DNA from: CBFDBF01 sp050293315
Lineage (GTDB): Bacteria; Pseudomonadota; Gammaproteobacteria; Chromatiales; Chromatiaceae
Assembly: GCA_050293315.1 (NCBI GenBank)
Contig: JBNKMS010000001.1
Coordinates: 1 to 64,000 of the forward strand
Direction of reading: 5' to 3'
DNA: 64,000 nucleotides
Shown here piece after piece: positions 48,839 to 57,473 of this stretch. How positions within the stretch are numbered: position 1 is the first letter of the stretch; each line of letters begins with the position of its first letter. Position numbers and translations under genes: made by a program. The notes below the pieces were generated by a model. It was not told the origin of the DNA and did not search any database. It saw only the letters and a program-made list of their open reading frames with translations.

Positions 48839-49651
48839 GTGACAGAGTGTAGTGATAACGGATGCGGCATCGCGGATGTGCAGAGTAGCGAAGATACTCG
48901 TCAGATAGCCATCGACAAGGTGGGGATCAAGGATATCCGTCACCCGATCAGGGTCAAGGACCGTAGTGATGGCAGGCAGTACACCGTCGCTAACTTCAAC
49001 ATGTACGTAGATCTGCCGCACGATTTCAAGGGCACACATATGTCCCGCTTTGTGGAGATCCTGAATAGCCACGAAAAAGTGCTAGGGATAGAGTCATTCA
49101 AGGACATGCTGTTGGAGATGGTGGAGCGTCTGGAGGCCGAGTCTGGCCATATCGAGATGAACTTCCCCTATTTTATCAATAAGAAGGCGCCAGTATCCGG
49201 TGTAGAGAGTGTACTGGACTATGATGTTACCCTGATAGGGGAGGCCAACAAAGGTAAGGCAGACCTCTATATTAAAGTCGTAGTACCTGTAACCAGCCTC
49301 TGCCCATGTTCCAAGAAGATAGCTGATCGAGGTGCCCACAACCAGCGCTCGCATGTTACGGTCAAGGTTCTGACCGAGGACTTTGTCTGGATTGAGGAGA
49401 TTATTGACCTGGTAGAGGAGGAGGCGTCATGTGAGCTGTTTGGGCTGTTAAAGCGCCCGGACGAGAAGTATGTGACAGAGCATGCTTATGACAATCCCAA
49501 GTTTGTAGAGGATATGGTGCGTGATGTGGCTGTTCGTCTGAATAGTGATGACCGTTTTAGTGCCTATGTTGTGGAGTCAGAGAATTTTGAATCCATCCAC
49601 AACCACTCTGCCTACGCCTTGATCGAACATGACAAAAAGAAGAGCGTATAA
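48839..49651 (+). CDS. folE2: GTP cyclohydrolase FolE2 (type IB)
   Basis: Makes dihydroneopterin triphosphate using a metal other than obligatory zinc. VTSLCPCSKKIADRGAHNQRSH holds the catalytic Cys and metal ligands; FNMYVDLPHDFKGTHMSRF is also typical. GTG 48839 with AGAGG seven bases upstream gives 270 residues, close to the usual size; a TTG at 48815 is the alternative. It is divergent from feoABC. Confidence 0.9.
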   Translation: MTECSDNGCGIADVQSSEDTRQIAIDKVGIKDIRHPIRVKDRSDGRQYTVANFNMYVDLPHDFKGTHMSRFVEILNSHEKVLGIESFKDMLLEMVERLEAESGHIEMNFPYFINKKAPVSGVESVLDYDVTLIGEANKGKADLYIKVVVPVTSLCPCSKKIADRGAHNQRSHVTVKVLTEDFVWIEEIIDLVEEEASCELFGLLKRPDEKYVTEHAYDNPKFVEDMVRDVAVRLNSDDRFSAYVVESENFESIHNHSAYALIEHDKKKSV

Positions 49652-49678
49652 ACTCTAAATAGGACTGTATCGATTTTC

Positions 49679-51154
49679 CTATACCGGAAAAGTGATCGTC
49701 ACAATAAGCCCATGTCCATCGGCCCTATCGGTTATGCTGATATCGGCTCTGTGTAGATCAGTAATCTGTTTAACAATAGAGAGGCCCAATCCGCTTCCCT
49801 GTGCCCCATTGCTGGCACCGCGCTGAAAGCGTTGGAACATGATTGCCTGCATCTCTGGTGGCACGCCCTTGCCGGTATCGGCAACTACCAGGCGGACGCT
49901 GCTCTTATCCTGTTCCAGCTTTACTACGACCTCTCCTCCTGCAGGGGTATATCGAATAGCATTATCTATCAGGTTGCGTAGCAGGATAGAGATAGCATCG
50001 CCGTCACCACGAATATAGATTGGCCCGGTGGCATCTTCCATCTTTAGATCTATTTCACTCTCTCTTGCCTGTTCACTCATGGCAGACACCGCGTTTAAAG
50101 TCACAACATGTAGGTCTGCCTGTTGTTGTAGAACGATCTCACTCTGTTGAGCATCGGCCCGTGCCAGGGTTAGTAGTTGTTCCAACAAATGGGTGGCGCG
50201 GTCGACACCATTAATGATGTTGGACAAAAATGGCATAAATTTTTTGTTATCTGCATCTAGTTGTGCCGCCTGGGCCTGGGTTTTCAGTGCGGCTAGGGGT
50301 GTGCGCATCTCATGGGCGGCATTGGCGGTAAACCGGCGTTCGTTTTCCAGGGCATTATGTACTCGCAAAAACAGACCGTTCAGGGCCTCGATCATGGGCG
50401 TTACTTCTGGCGGCACATCTGTGGTTGATATTGGTTGCAGCGATCCCGGATCACGTTGCTCTACAGTCTCTGTTATCCGGCGTAGCGGCCTCAGACTGCT
50501 GCCGACAGATCCCCAGATGATAAGTCCTAGAATAGGTAGCGAAAGCAACATTGGCCAGAGGCTATGGATGAGTATATGTCTGACCGTCTCTTGCCTGATT
50601 GTCATCTTTTCACTGACCTGCACCTGTAGTCCATTGGATGGTACGACCAGATTGAAGACACGCCACATCATAGTATCTGCTTCCAGGGTATAAAATCCGG
50701 TCAAGCCGGCATCTAATATTGGGGCGTTGTGAGAACGCAACATGATACGACCGTCTGAATAACGTACAAGAAAGGCAATCTTTGACTCATTCGGCTGGCC
50801 GATGTCGCTATACAGTGGCAACAGGGTTAGATAATCCTCTTCCTGTTCTGCATCATCTCCCAGGTACTTAGCAGCTAGTTCTGCCAGCAGGGGAGAGTGT
50901 TCCAATGAACCTGGGCCCAGCTCTTTGAGCAGGTTCTCCAGGTTTTGCTTTATATCTTCCTCTTCCTCCGCCTCGTGCAGTAGGAGTGTGGCAAGTACGC
51001 TTGCCTCCTGAGACAGGGAGGTATCGAATACCTCTTCTACCTCTTTTTGCGCCGCATCGTAGACGAATGCCGCGACAATACACCACAGCAGAACGATAGC
51101 CGCAGTTAACCCTGACAGCAGTCGTCGTCTTATAGATATTGGTCTATAGCTCAT
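49679..51154 (-). CDS. Sensor histidine kinase (QseC/PmrB type)
   Basis: 491 residues: N-terminal membrane helix, an extracytoplasmic domain of about 150 residues, a second helix (LWPMLLSLPILGLIIWG), a HAMP-like linker (SSLRPLRRITETVEQR), H-box (NAAHEMRTPLAAL), N-box (NLIDNAIRYTP), and G-boxes (DTGKGVPPE, GSGLGLSIV). It overlaps its response regulator gene by four bases. The periplasmic domain is acidic (EEEEDIKQNLE; DDAEQEED), reminiscent of metal- or peptide-sensing PmrB/QseC sensors. It closes the operon starting with the hemolysin-family gene. Confidence 0.88.
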   Translation of the reverse strand: MSYRPISIRRRLLSGLTAAIVLLWCIVAAFVYDAAQKEVEEVFDTSLSQEASVLATLLLHEAEEEEDIKQNLENLLKELGPGSLEHSPLLAELAAKYLGDDAEQEEDYLTLLPLYSDIGQPNESKIAFLVRYSDGRIMLRSHNAPILDAGLTGFYTLEADTMMWRVFNLVVPSNGLQVQVSEKMTIRQETVRHILIHSLWPMLLSLPILGLIIWGSVGSSLRPLRRITETVEQRDPGSLQPISTTDVPPEVTPMIEALNGLFLRVHNALENERRFTANAAHEMRTPLAALKTQAQAAQLDADNKKFMPFLSNIINGVDRATHLLEQLLTLARADAQQSEIVLQQQADLHVVTLNAVSAMSEQARESEIDLKMEDATGPIYIRGDGDAISILLRNLIDNAIRYTPAGGEVVVKLEQDKSSVRLVVADTGKGVPPEMQAIMFQRFQRGASNGAQGSGLGLSIVKQITDLHRADISITDRADGHGLIVTITFPV

Positions 51155-51816
51155 TGCTTAAGTTTATGAATGGTGTAGCCAACTCCGCGTACCGTTTGGA
51201 TCAGCTCTTTACCAAGTTTTTTTCGCAGGTGGTGAATATATACCTCCATGGTATTACTCTCTACCCCTTCCCCCCAGCCGTAGATGCTCTCCTCCAGTTG
51301 TTCTCTGGACAAGACGCGACCAGCATGGCTAAGCAGTGCCTCCAATACGGAAAACTCATTGCTCCCTAAGGTTACTGGGTCACCGCGTAACACAACGCTA
51401 CGGGCAGCCGGATCAACGACCAGTTCCCCATGCTGTATGATCGGATTTGAACGGCCCTCTCGACGCCGGGTAATGGCACGTAAACGGGCGGCGACCTCCA
51501 TCAGATCAAAGGGCTTGATGAGATAATCATCAGCCCCTTGATCCAGTCCTGTTATCCGGTCATCGACCGTGTCACGTGCGGTCAGAACCAGTACCGGGAG
51601 ATCCAGTTTAGATTGACGGAGTTTGCGTAGAACGGTCAAGCCATCTTGCTGCGGAAGGCCTAGATCCAACACCAGTGCATCCAGACCCTCCGTTGCCATG
51701 GCCCGCTCGGCTGCGACCCCGTCCTGAACCCAGTCTACCGTATGCCCGAGTCGGCGTAGTCCAGTGCTCAGTCCTTCACCCAATAGGGCGTCATCTTCCG
51801 CTAAAAGGATGCGCAT
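51151..51816 (-). CDS. OmpR-family response regulator (QseB/PmrA type)
   Basis: From ATG 51816 the protein is 221 residues: receiver domain MRILLAEDDALLGEGL with phospho-acceptor Asp in LVLDLGLPQQDG, and a winged helix (VTLGSNEFSVLEALLSHAGRVLSREQLEESIYGWGE). ATG 51816 begins the receiver domain; ATG 51834 adds six residues. The start lies inside the end of the TPR gene, so translation is coupled. A PmrA-box-like repeat upstream of the operon (56181-56197) is a likely binding site. Confidence 0.9.
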   Translation of the reverse strand: MRILLAEDDALLGEGLSTGLRRLGHTVDWVQDGVAAERAMATEGLDALVLDLGLPQQDGLTVLRKLRQSKLDLPVLVLTARDTVDDRITGLDQGADDYLIKPFDLMEVAARLRAITRRREGRSNPIIQHGELVVDPAARSVVLRGDPVTLGSNEFSVLEALLSHAGRVLSREQLEESIYGWGEGVESNTMEVYIHHLRKKLGKELIQTVRGVGYTIHKLKQ

Positions 51817-52477
51817 AGTTCTCCGTCTGTGCAATGTCTGCTTGCAGCTGCTTCTTTGCCTTCGCCAGGGCCTGTCTGACCTCTATACGACGACCGCTGT
51901 CAGCTACCGGCTGGTCAGGACGCGCAGGTGCATTCAGTGCAACGGTAAAGGCCTGGACTGCACCCTTATAATCCTTTTGACTCATCAGGAAGTCACCGTA
52001 AAAATAGTTTGGATCGATCCCATCCGGATTAACAGTTAAGGCCTTTTCCAAATAATCCCTGGCCTTGTCATCGTTGCCGAAACCAATCGGCCAGCCTGGT
52101 ACACTATAGTACAGACTGCCCAGTGAGGTGTATACCGAGCCGTCCAGGGCCTCAGGATCGATCTGTTCTGCCTGCTCCAGCAGTGCCTTTGCGCGTTTCA
52201 CCATGGATAGAGCGCCCAGGCCACCCTGTTCGCCTGCAGCAGTGGCTAGAATGATTGCCTCCCAGATCAGTGGCTCAGCCTTGCCAGGGTGCATCTTGCT
52301 TACCTCCGCAGCCTTCTCGACAAGTTGTTGGAAGGCAGCCTTGCGCTCCTTTTTAGGTGTCTGATATTTATGTTTGGCCCACTCCGAACCCAACGCTGTC
52401 ACCTCAGGTAGTTGTTCTGCGAGGACAGGGAGTGCAAAAAACAATAGCAATACTGTAATCATCAGTCGATATTTCAT
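51791..52477 (-). CDS. Exported TPR-repeat protein
   Basis: 228 residues with a signal peptide (MITVLLLFFALPVLAEQ) and TPR-like helices (KARDYLEKALTVNPDGIDPNYFYGDFLMSQKDYKGAVQAFTVALN). It is encoded between the SDR gene (four-base overlap) and the response regulator (26-base overlap). It may be the periplasmic sensor partner or an assembly protein for the kinase; the function is unknown. Confidence 0.75.
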   Translation of the reverse strand: MKYRLMITVLLLFFALPVLAEQLPEVTALGSEWAKHKYQTPKKERKAAFQQLVEKAAEVSKMHPGKAEPLIWEAIILATAAGEQGGLGALSMVKRAKALLEQAEQIDPEALDGSVYTSLGSLYYSVPGWPIGFGNDDKARDYLEKALTVNPDGIDPNYFYGDFLMSQKDYKGAVQAFTVALNAPARPDQPVADSGRRIEVRQALAKAKKQLQADIAQTENYAHPFSGR

Positions 52478-53280
52478 AATCTCTCTCCTTTGGAAAATGG
52501 GAACATTTGTGTGTTTTGTTTATGTAGGGCGGTGTCTACCAGACGAGGTAACAGGGCGTTAATGCGCACGAACAGAGATTCTGGGAATCCTAGGTAGAGA
52601 TCTTGGCGTCCCTTAGCGATACCTTCGACGATGCGCTGTGCCACCCATGCAGGCTCGTCCATATTCATCTTAACCTCTTCGGCCATTCGGTATACGGCGT
52701 CACTGTTTAACCCTGTTTTTACCGCCCGCGGGGCGATATAGGTTACCTGTATACCGGTGTCGGCAAGCTCTCTGCGCAGTGCTTCAGAGAAACCGCGTAG
52801 TCCAAACTTGCTGGCGGAATAGGCCGCGAACCAGGCAAATCCTATAGAACCGAAGGTAGAGCCAATGTTGACGATATGTCCGCTGCCGTGTTCTATCATG
52901 CGCGGCAATACCTGGCGAGTAAGTAACATAGGGGTCAGCATATTCAGCTGTACCACCTGCTCTAACTTCGCCGGATCCTCAACTGCAAACGGACGGAAGC
53001 TCTGCTGCCCTGCATTATTTATCAGAATATCCACACCTCTCAGGGTATCCAACGCACGCTCCACGACCTGGTTGCGCTGGTCTGGGTCCAGCAGATCGGC
53101 ACATAGGTGGAAGGCACGGCCACCAGAGGCGTTTATCTCCTCAGATAGTTTGGCCAGGGCCTGGTCGTTGCGGCCAACAAGCGCCAGATGGGCGCCGTGT
53201 CTAGCTAGTAGTTTGGCCGTCTCTGAGCCTATACCTCCAGCCGCGCCAGTGAGAATAATACGGGCATCGTTAAACTTCAT
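52474..53280 (-). CDS. Short-chain dehydrogenase/reductase
   Basis: 268 residues with a Rossmann nucleotide site (ILTGAAGGIGSETAKLLARHG), NNAG (ILINNAGQQ), and the catalytic Ser and YxxxK (YSASKFGLRGF). It is likely to act on an acyl or keto product of the preceding enzymes in the operon. The substrate is not evident. It begins 13 bases after the diiron oxidase gene. Confidence 0.85.
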   Translation of the reverse strand: MKFNDARIILTGAAGGIGSETAKLLARHGAHLALVGRNDQALAKLSEEINASGGRAFHLCADLLDPDQRNQVVERALDTLRGVDILINNAGQQSFRPFAVEDPAKLEQVVQLNMLTPMLLTRQVLPRMIEHGSGHIVNIGSTFGSIGFAWFAAYSASKFGLRGFSEALRRELADTGIQVTYIAPRAVKTGLNSDAVYRMAEEVKMNMDEPAWVAQRIVEGIAKGRQDLYLGFPESLFVRINALLPRLVDTALHKQNTQMFPFSKGERL

Positions 53281-53293
53281 GACTGTTCTCCCG

Positions 53294-53971
53294 CTATGCT
53301 GCCTTGCCTGAGACGTTCAGTTCTAGTGGTAGGGAGCGAAAGATATCCCCATAGAGCTTGTAAAAGACCTTGGCTGTGTGGATGATGAACTGCTGATCCT
53401 CTGCACTCTCAAGGCGGTTTACCAGTCCCTCAAAGAACTCCATGTGGGAGATATCGAGTGAACCGTGGCTGGTCAGGTAGGTAAATGCCTCGTCAGGTAG
53501 ACCCAAAGTTTTTTGGGCGTTTTTTGCCGCCTCAGTGGCCAGGAGGATGCTGGTGCCTTCTAATACCTGTACCATCCCGAGTAGACCGACTGGATTACGT
53601 CGTTGCACAACGTCATAGGCATAGGCGCACATGATTTCAGCCGGCAGACCTGGCTGACTGTTTCTTACCGCTTCGGCGTCGCCACCACACACCTTTATGT
53701 CGTTTAGGATCCACTCCTGATGTCCAATCTCCTCCTCAATATAGTGTGCCATTGCATCACGTATCCACTCAGCGCTATGCGGGACCCTGGCGCCGCACGC
53801 CATGAGTAGCGGGGTAGTGTGTTTTACATGGTGATAGGCCTGAACAAGGAATGCCATGTAGCTGTTCAGGGAGAGCTCTCCACGGTGACCATGTTGGATA
53901 AACGGTATGGATAGCAGCTCCTGACGTTCGGCTTCCGTTGCGGCATTCAACTCATTGAAAAAATTGCTCAT
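53294..53971 (-). CDS. Haem-oxygenase-like diiron oxidase (iron-containing redox enzyme)
   Basis: From ATG 53971 the protein is 225 residues. The family's metal ligands are seen: a His in YHHVKHTTPLL, the helix HYIEEEIGHQEWILNDI, and DISHMEFFEGL near the end. Such HDO proteins, for example UndA (fatty acid to terminal alkene) and N-oxygenases, act on amino acid or fatty acyl substrates. The start overlaps the ligase gene by four bases. The chemistry here is unknown; an acyl substrate is suggested by the neighbouring ligase. Confidence 0.72.
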   Translation of the reverse strand: MSNFFNELNAATEAERQELLSIPFIQHGHRGELSLNSYMAFLVQAYHHVKHTTPLLMACGARVPHSAEWIRDAMAHYIEEEIGHQEWILNDIKVCGGDAEAVRNSQPGLPAEIMCAYAYDVVQRRNPVGLLGMVQVLEGTSILLATEAAKNAQKTLGLPDEAFTYLTSHGSLDISHMEFFEGLVNRLESAEDQQFIIHTAKVFYKLYGDIFRSLPLELNVSGKAA

Positions 53972-55467
53972 GATGCTAACTCCTCTTGGTAAAGTGATTC
54001 CATGCGTTGTGCATATGTATCTAAAATGGCATGGCGACGTATGCGTCCATTGCCGGACAGTTGCCCATTTACAGGGGTAAATGGCTCGTCGGCTAAAATC
54101 CACTGGCCGACGCGGGCATAGTCTGGTAATCCGCGGTTAACCCTGCTTATAGCCGCTGCCAGATCTTCTGTGGTTGCCCCAGGTGCAGGTACCAGTACTG
54201 CTGTGTTCCAGGGGCGCGCTTCGCCAAAAAGGGCCGCCTGTGCAATTGGTTTCTCCAGTACAAGTTCACCTTCCACCCATTCGGGCGAGACATTGCGTCC
54301 GAATGCAGTGATAAAGACATTGCGGCGGCGCCCGCTCAGATAGAGATATCCATCTTTATCCAGGTGCCCAATATCTCCGGTATGCCACCAGTCACTTTTG
54401 TTTATAGGTGTGGGTTCACCTAAATAGCCTGAGAAGAGATTGCCTGCTACCAGCACCTCACCATCTTCGGCGATCTTGAGTCTTATATGCGGTAGTGGGC
54501 GCCCAACCGAACCCGGGCGTGAATCGGAAGGGGTATTAAAGGTCGTTACAGAGGCGCACTCTGATAGGCCGTAGCCCTCAAACAGTGGTATATGCAAGCG
54601 TTGCGCCCTCTCCAGTAGAGTGGGAGGGACGGTGGCACCGCCTACTGCAGCGAGACGCATATTTGTCAGTGTCGGTGCCCCTTGCTCAATGGCCTCTACA
54701 ACACCCTGTATCATTTGTGGGGTGAAGATGGCTGTGCTGGCACGGTAACCGTTCAAGCAACTGAGCATCCTGCCGGCATCCAGGCCGGCTGCGCCCAGTA
54801 GCCCGGTCTCTGCCAGTGATGGCAACACTACAGTGGTACCGGCCCATAGCGAAACATATAGCCCTGCCAGGTTTTCCAACAACACTGCCAGAGGCATAAG
54901 CGTCAGATGGCGATCATCAGGATTGACATCAACAAGGGTCGCCAGGGAGTGCACCACCGGTTCGATCTGCTCCCAGGTCAGCATTACCCCCTTGGGTTCA
55001 CCTGTAGTACCTGAGGTGTAGGTGACCTTGGCAATGCCCTCCGGGACCTCTTCACCACTGCCGGCAGTAGTTAGTACTGAGATAGGGTGATCGTTAACAG
55101 ATATTTGTTTACCGGTATCGGTTACGGCATCGCCAGCGCGCTGACAAAAGCCATGCGGATTATCGCTCACCACCGCCTGCACCCCGGCCTGAGAGAGACA
55201 GTGGCGCACCTGTTGAGGTGAAAAGAATGGTGGTATCGGGACCAGATTTATCCCGGCGGCAAGCGCAGCAAGATCCAGCAGGGCCCAGGCTGAGCCGTTA
55301 TCCATGTCCAGCGCCAGGGTTCTGATATCCAGCCGCTGCAGATCTTGCGCCAGCAGGTCTATAGCGTCCGGCAGATCAGCATAAGACAGCGTCCCGTCGG
55401 TTGAGACCAGTGCTGGCAAGTTTGGCCTGGTTTGGGCGTGCTCGGATATGCGCTGTAGTAGTTTCAT
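53968..55467 (-). CDS. AMP-dependent acyl ligase
   Basis: 499-residue ANL-family adenylating enzyme. Motif A3 VTYTSGTTGEPKGVML, FEGYGLSECA, WWHTGDIGHLDKDGYLYLSGR, and a C-terminal Lys (VNGQLSGNGRIRR). It probably activates a fatty acid for the next step. ATG 55467 lies in the end of the hemolysin-family gene (four-base overlap); the longer frame is not needed. Confidence 0.85.
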   Translation of the reverse strand: MKLLQRISEHAQTRPNLPALVSTDGTLSYADLPDAIDLLAQDLQRLDIRTLALDMDNGSAWALLDLAALAAGINLVPIPPFFSPQQVRHCLSQAGVQAVVSDNPHGFCQRAGDAVTDTGKQISVNDHPISVLTTAGSGEEVPEGIAKVTYTSGTTGEPKGVMLTWEQIEPVVHSLATLVDVNPDDRHLTLMPLAVLLENLAGLYVSLWAGTTVVLPSLAETGLLGAAGLDAGRMLSCLNGYRASTAIFTPQMIQGVVEAIEQGAPTLTNMRLAAVGGATVPPTLLERAQRLHIPLFEGYGLSECASVTTFNTPSDSRPGSVGRPLPHIRLKIAEDGEVLVAGNLFSGYLGEPTPINKSDWWHTGDIGHLDKDGYLYLSGRRRNVFITAFGRNVSPEWVEGELVLEKPIAQAALFGEARPWNTAVLVPAPGATTEDLAAAISRVNRGLPDYARVGQWILADEPFTPVNGQLSGNGRIRRHAILDTYAQRMESLYQEELAS

Positions 55468-56135
55468 GCGGCGAGACCACCTACTCGTCCAGCATGTAGC
55501 CACAATCTTGTCAGTGCGGAGTTGGCCGCGTACTGCTGCCGCATGATATGGTAGCCATCCGCAACCCGGCCAGCCATTACCCTAGGCCTTTGCTCGTAGT
55601 AGCTTCCCCAAGCTGCGCGCTCTTCAGGCGCAAGCATCTCCAGTTCTGCCGGACCCAGGTCGATCAGTTCTAACCCCATCCGTTTGAAGCTGTTATGGAG
55701 GGTTGGCCCAATAGTAAAGACAACCCATTTGCTACGAGCTGCGAACAGATATGAGGTCAGGGCGGTGATAAGCCAACGGCCGCCACCGGCGCTGAGTGTC
55801 GCCAGGTTACCGACCTCAATCAGGCCGTCACGCGATACCGGCATATTAATCTTCGATGCCAGAATCTGTTCCACCGGACGATCAAGGTACTGTTCAAGGA
55901 AGAGTTCACTCTCCTTAGCGCTGCGCAGTCCCAGTACCCCCAACAGGTTTCCATAGTCATCACACAGACTCATCAGGGTCGGCATATATTGACTGATTTC
56001 TGCCCTATATATGCGCTTGAAACAGCTGCTGATAAATCTCTCAACTGCTGCTCGATGCAGATCTCCAGGCCAGCTCAGTTCAACATTGGTAGGTAACACC
56101 CTGTCTGCATTGTGACTCTCAACTTTTATGCTCAT
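55464..56135 (-). CDS. Thermostable-hemolysin family protein (acyltransferase-like)
   Basis: 223 residues matching the thermostable hemolysin (T-hemolysin) family: YMPTLMSLCDDYGNLLGVLGLRSA, LFLEQYLDRPVEQ, REGLIEVGNLA-like (DGLIEVGNLATLSAGGGRWLI), and SWVVFT-like (KWVVFTIGPTLHNSFKRMGLEL). The family resembles GNAT/autoinducer-synthase folds, so an N-acyltransferase function is as likely as haemolysis. It is the first gene of the operon; the name reflects the family only. Confidence 0.75.
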   Translation of the reverse strand: MSIKVESHNADRVLPTNVELSWPGDLHRAAVERFISSCFKRIYRAEISQYMPTLMSLCDDYGNLLGVLGLRSAKESELFLEQYLDRPVEQILASKINMPVSRDGLIEVGNLATLSAGGGRWLITALTSYLFAARSKWVVFTIGPTLHNSFKRMGLELIDLGPAELEMLAPEERAAWGSYYEQRPRVMAGRVADGYHIMRQQYAANSALTRLWLHAGRVGGLAA

Positions 56136-56180
56136 AACACTACTCCACGCTTTGTATGGAGTAGACTGTAGGACATGAGT

Positions 56181-56197
56181 CTTAACGCTATCTTAAG
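56181..56197. promoter_or_regulatory. PmrA/QseB-box-like operator
   Basis: CTTAAC-GCTAT-CTTAAG fits the PmrA-type box (YTTAAK-N5-YTTAAK) with the 11-base period typical for OmpR-family dimers. It is 46-62 bases upstream of the hemolysin-family start. TACAGT (minus strand, 56170-56165) about 10 bases further would serve as a -10. It suggests autoregulation by the response regulator at the end of the operon. Confidence 0.6.
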
Positions 56198-56334
56198 AGA
56201 TGTAAAATAATTACATGGTCTTAGCGTGATGCTCTTCCATAGCTATCATGGCCATAGTAGGTGCGATTGAGGGGTAGGGCCAATTGGATTGGCCCCAGGG
56301 GTATGGGTTATACGCTAGTTAAGCCAGAAATTTA

Positions 56335-57060
56335 CTATTCGGTAAGGTAGAAGGTGATTGTGGTAACTACCCGTACATCCTTCTCTATCTTGGCGGTATC
56401 ACCATACTCTTCACCGGCATCACGGATGAAAAAGCTACCTTGGAGCGCGCTCCGAATACCGCCTACGCTGACCCCGGCGTTTGCGGCAAACTCATTGGCT
56501 GCAATGCGGGCGTTTTTGGTTGCCTCACGCAGCATCTCCGGTTTGATTTCATTCAGCTTGGTAAACCTGAATGATGGTTCAACATTTTTAATGTTAATGC
56601 CCTTGGTGAGCAGTCGGTTGATTTTTGGGCGTACCTTGTTAACCAGGTTTACCTGTTCCGATTCGATACTGATAGTCCCGTCCAGGGTATGATCCTGATC
56701 TACCACCAACCGATTGTCATCCCGGTACTCAGTGTAGTTGTAGTTCAGGGGGCCATTCTGGATCTCATCATCTTTAAAGCCGTGCTCTTTCAGTAGGTCG
56801 ATGATGATCTTCTGATGCTCTTCAGCCAGTGCGTATAGTCTTGGAATGGCCGCGCTGTTTTTGCCGCTGACACTGTAGGGGATCTGCCAGTTGACCTGGT
56901 TGGCTGTGACCCTTCTCTCTGCCAGACCTTTGGCCTCTGCGGTGTTGATCGCTACTTTGGCGTTGTAGAGGGTTTGGCTGACAAAATAACCGGCGGCGGC
57001 AATGCCCACAGCTACGATCAGTCCAAATAGAAAATGGCTACCTTGACACTGTTTCTCCAT
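56335..57060 (-). CDS. SIMPL-domain periplasmic protein
   Basis: 241 residues: N-terminal membrane anchor (FLFGLIVAVGIAAAGYFV), then the SIMPL (DUF541) domain with GLAERRVTANQVNW, KIIIDLLKEHGFKDDEIQ, NYTEYRD, and repeated ATKNARIAANEFAANAGVSVG. Members of the family form oligomeric envelope proteins linked to stress protection. It is monocistronic as far as seen. Confidence 0.8.
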   Translation of the reverse strand: MEKQCQGSHFLFGLIVAVGIAAAGYFVSQTLYNAKVAINTAEAKGLAERRVTANQVNWQIPYSVSGKNSAAIPRLYALAEEHQKIIIDLLKEHGFKDDEIQNGPLNYNYTEYRDDNRLVVDQDHTLDGTISIESEQVNLVNKVRPKINRLLTKGINIKNVEPSFRFTKLNEIKPEMLREATKNARIAANEFAANAGVSVGGIRSALQGSFFIRDAGEEYGDTAKIEKDVRVVTTITFYLTE

Positions 57061-57134
57061 ATTACTACTCCATATACTGAGGATTGCTGATGGATGCTCC
57101 CGATTCTACTCTCTCTATATGGGTTGACAAGTGA

Positions 57135-57434
57135 CTACGGTAGCACCTTTTTAAATGGCTTTACCGTAACCTTGGTAAATACCCCGGTAAGGGTATATGG
57201 ATCCTGCTCGGCCCACTCGGTTGCCGCTTCCAGGTCTGGAAATTCGGCTACGATCAGGCTCCCGCTAAAACCGGCTGGCCCAGGATCTTCGCTGTCTATT
57301 GCCGGATGTGGTCCAGCCAGCAGCAGGTGTCCCTGGTCGCGCAGCTGTTCGATCCGCTTTAGATGTTCAGCCCGGACCTTAAGCCTGGCCTCAAGGCTAT
57401 TTTCACAATCTGTTCCAACTATGCTGTACAACAT
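57135..57434 (-). CDS. yciI: YciI-family protein
   Basis: 99 residues from ATG 57434 (AGGT upstream). LYSIVGTDCENSLEARLKVRAEHLKRIEQL, HLLLAGP, and WAEQDPYTLTGVFTKVTVKPFKKV are typical of YciI. It is divergent from rnm (yciV), close to yciO, matching the E. coli yciI/yciV/yciO grouping. Catalytic function unknown. Confidence 0.88.
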   Translation of the reverse strand: MLYSIVGTDCENSLEARLKVRAEHLKRIEQLRDQGHLLLAGPHPAIDSEDPGPAGFSGSLIVAEFPDLEAATEWAEQDPYTLTGVFTKVTVKPFKKVLP

Positions 57435-57473
57435 ATTTTTATTACCTGTCGTTATTCGGGTTAAAATAAGAAG

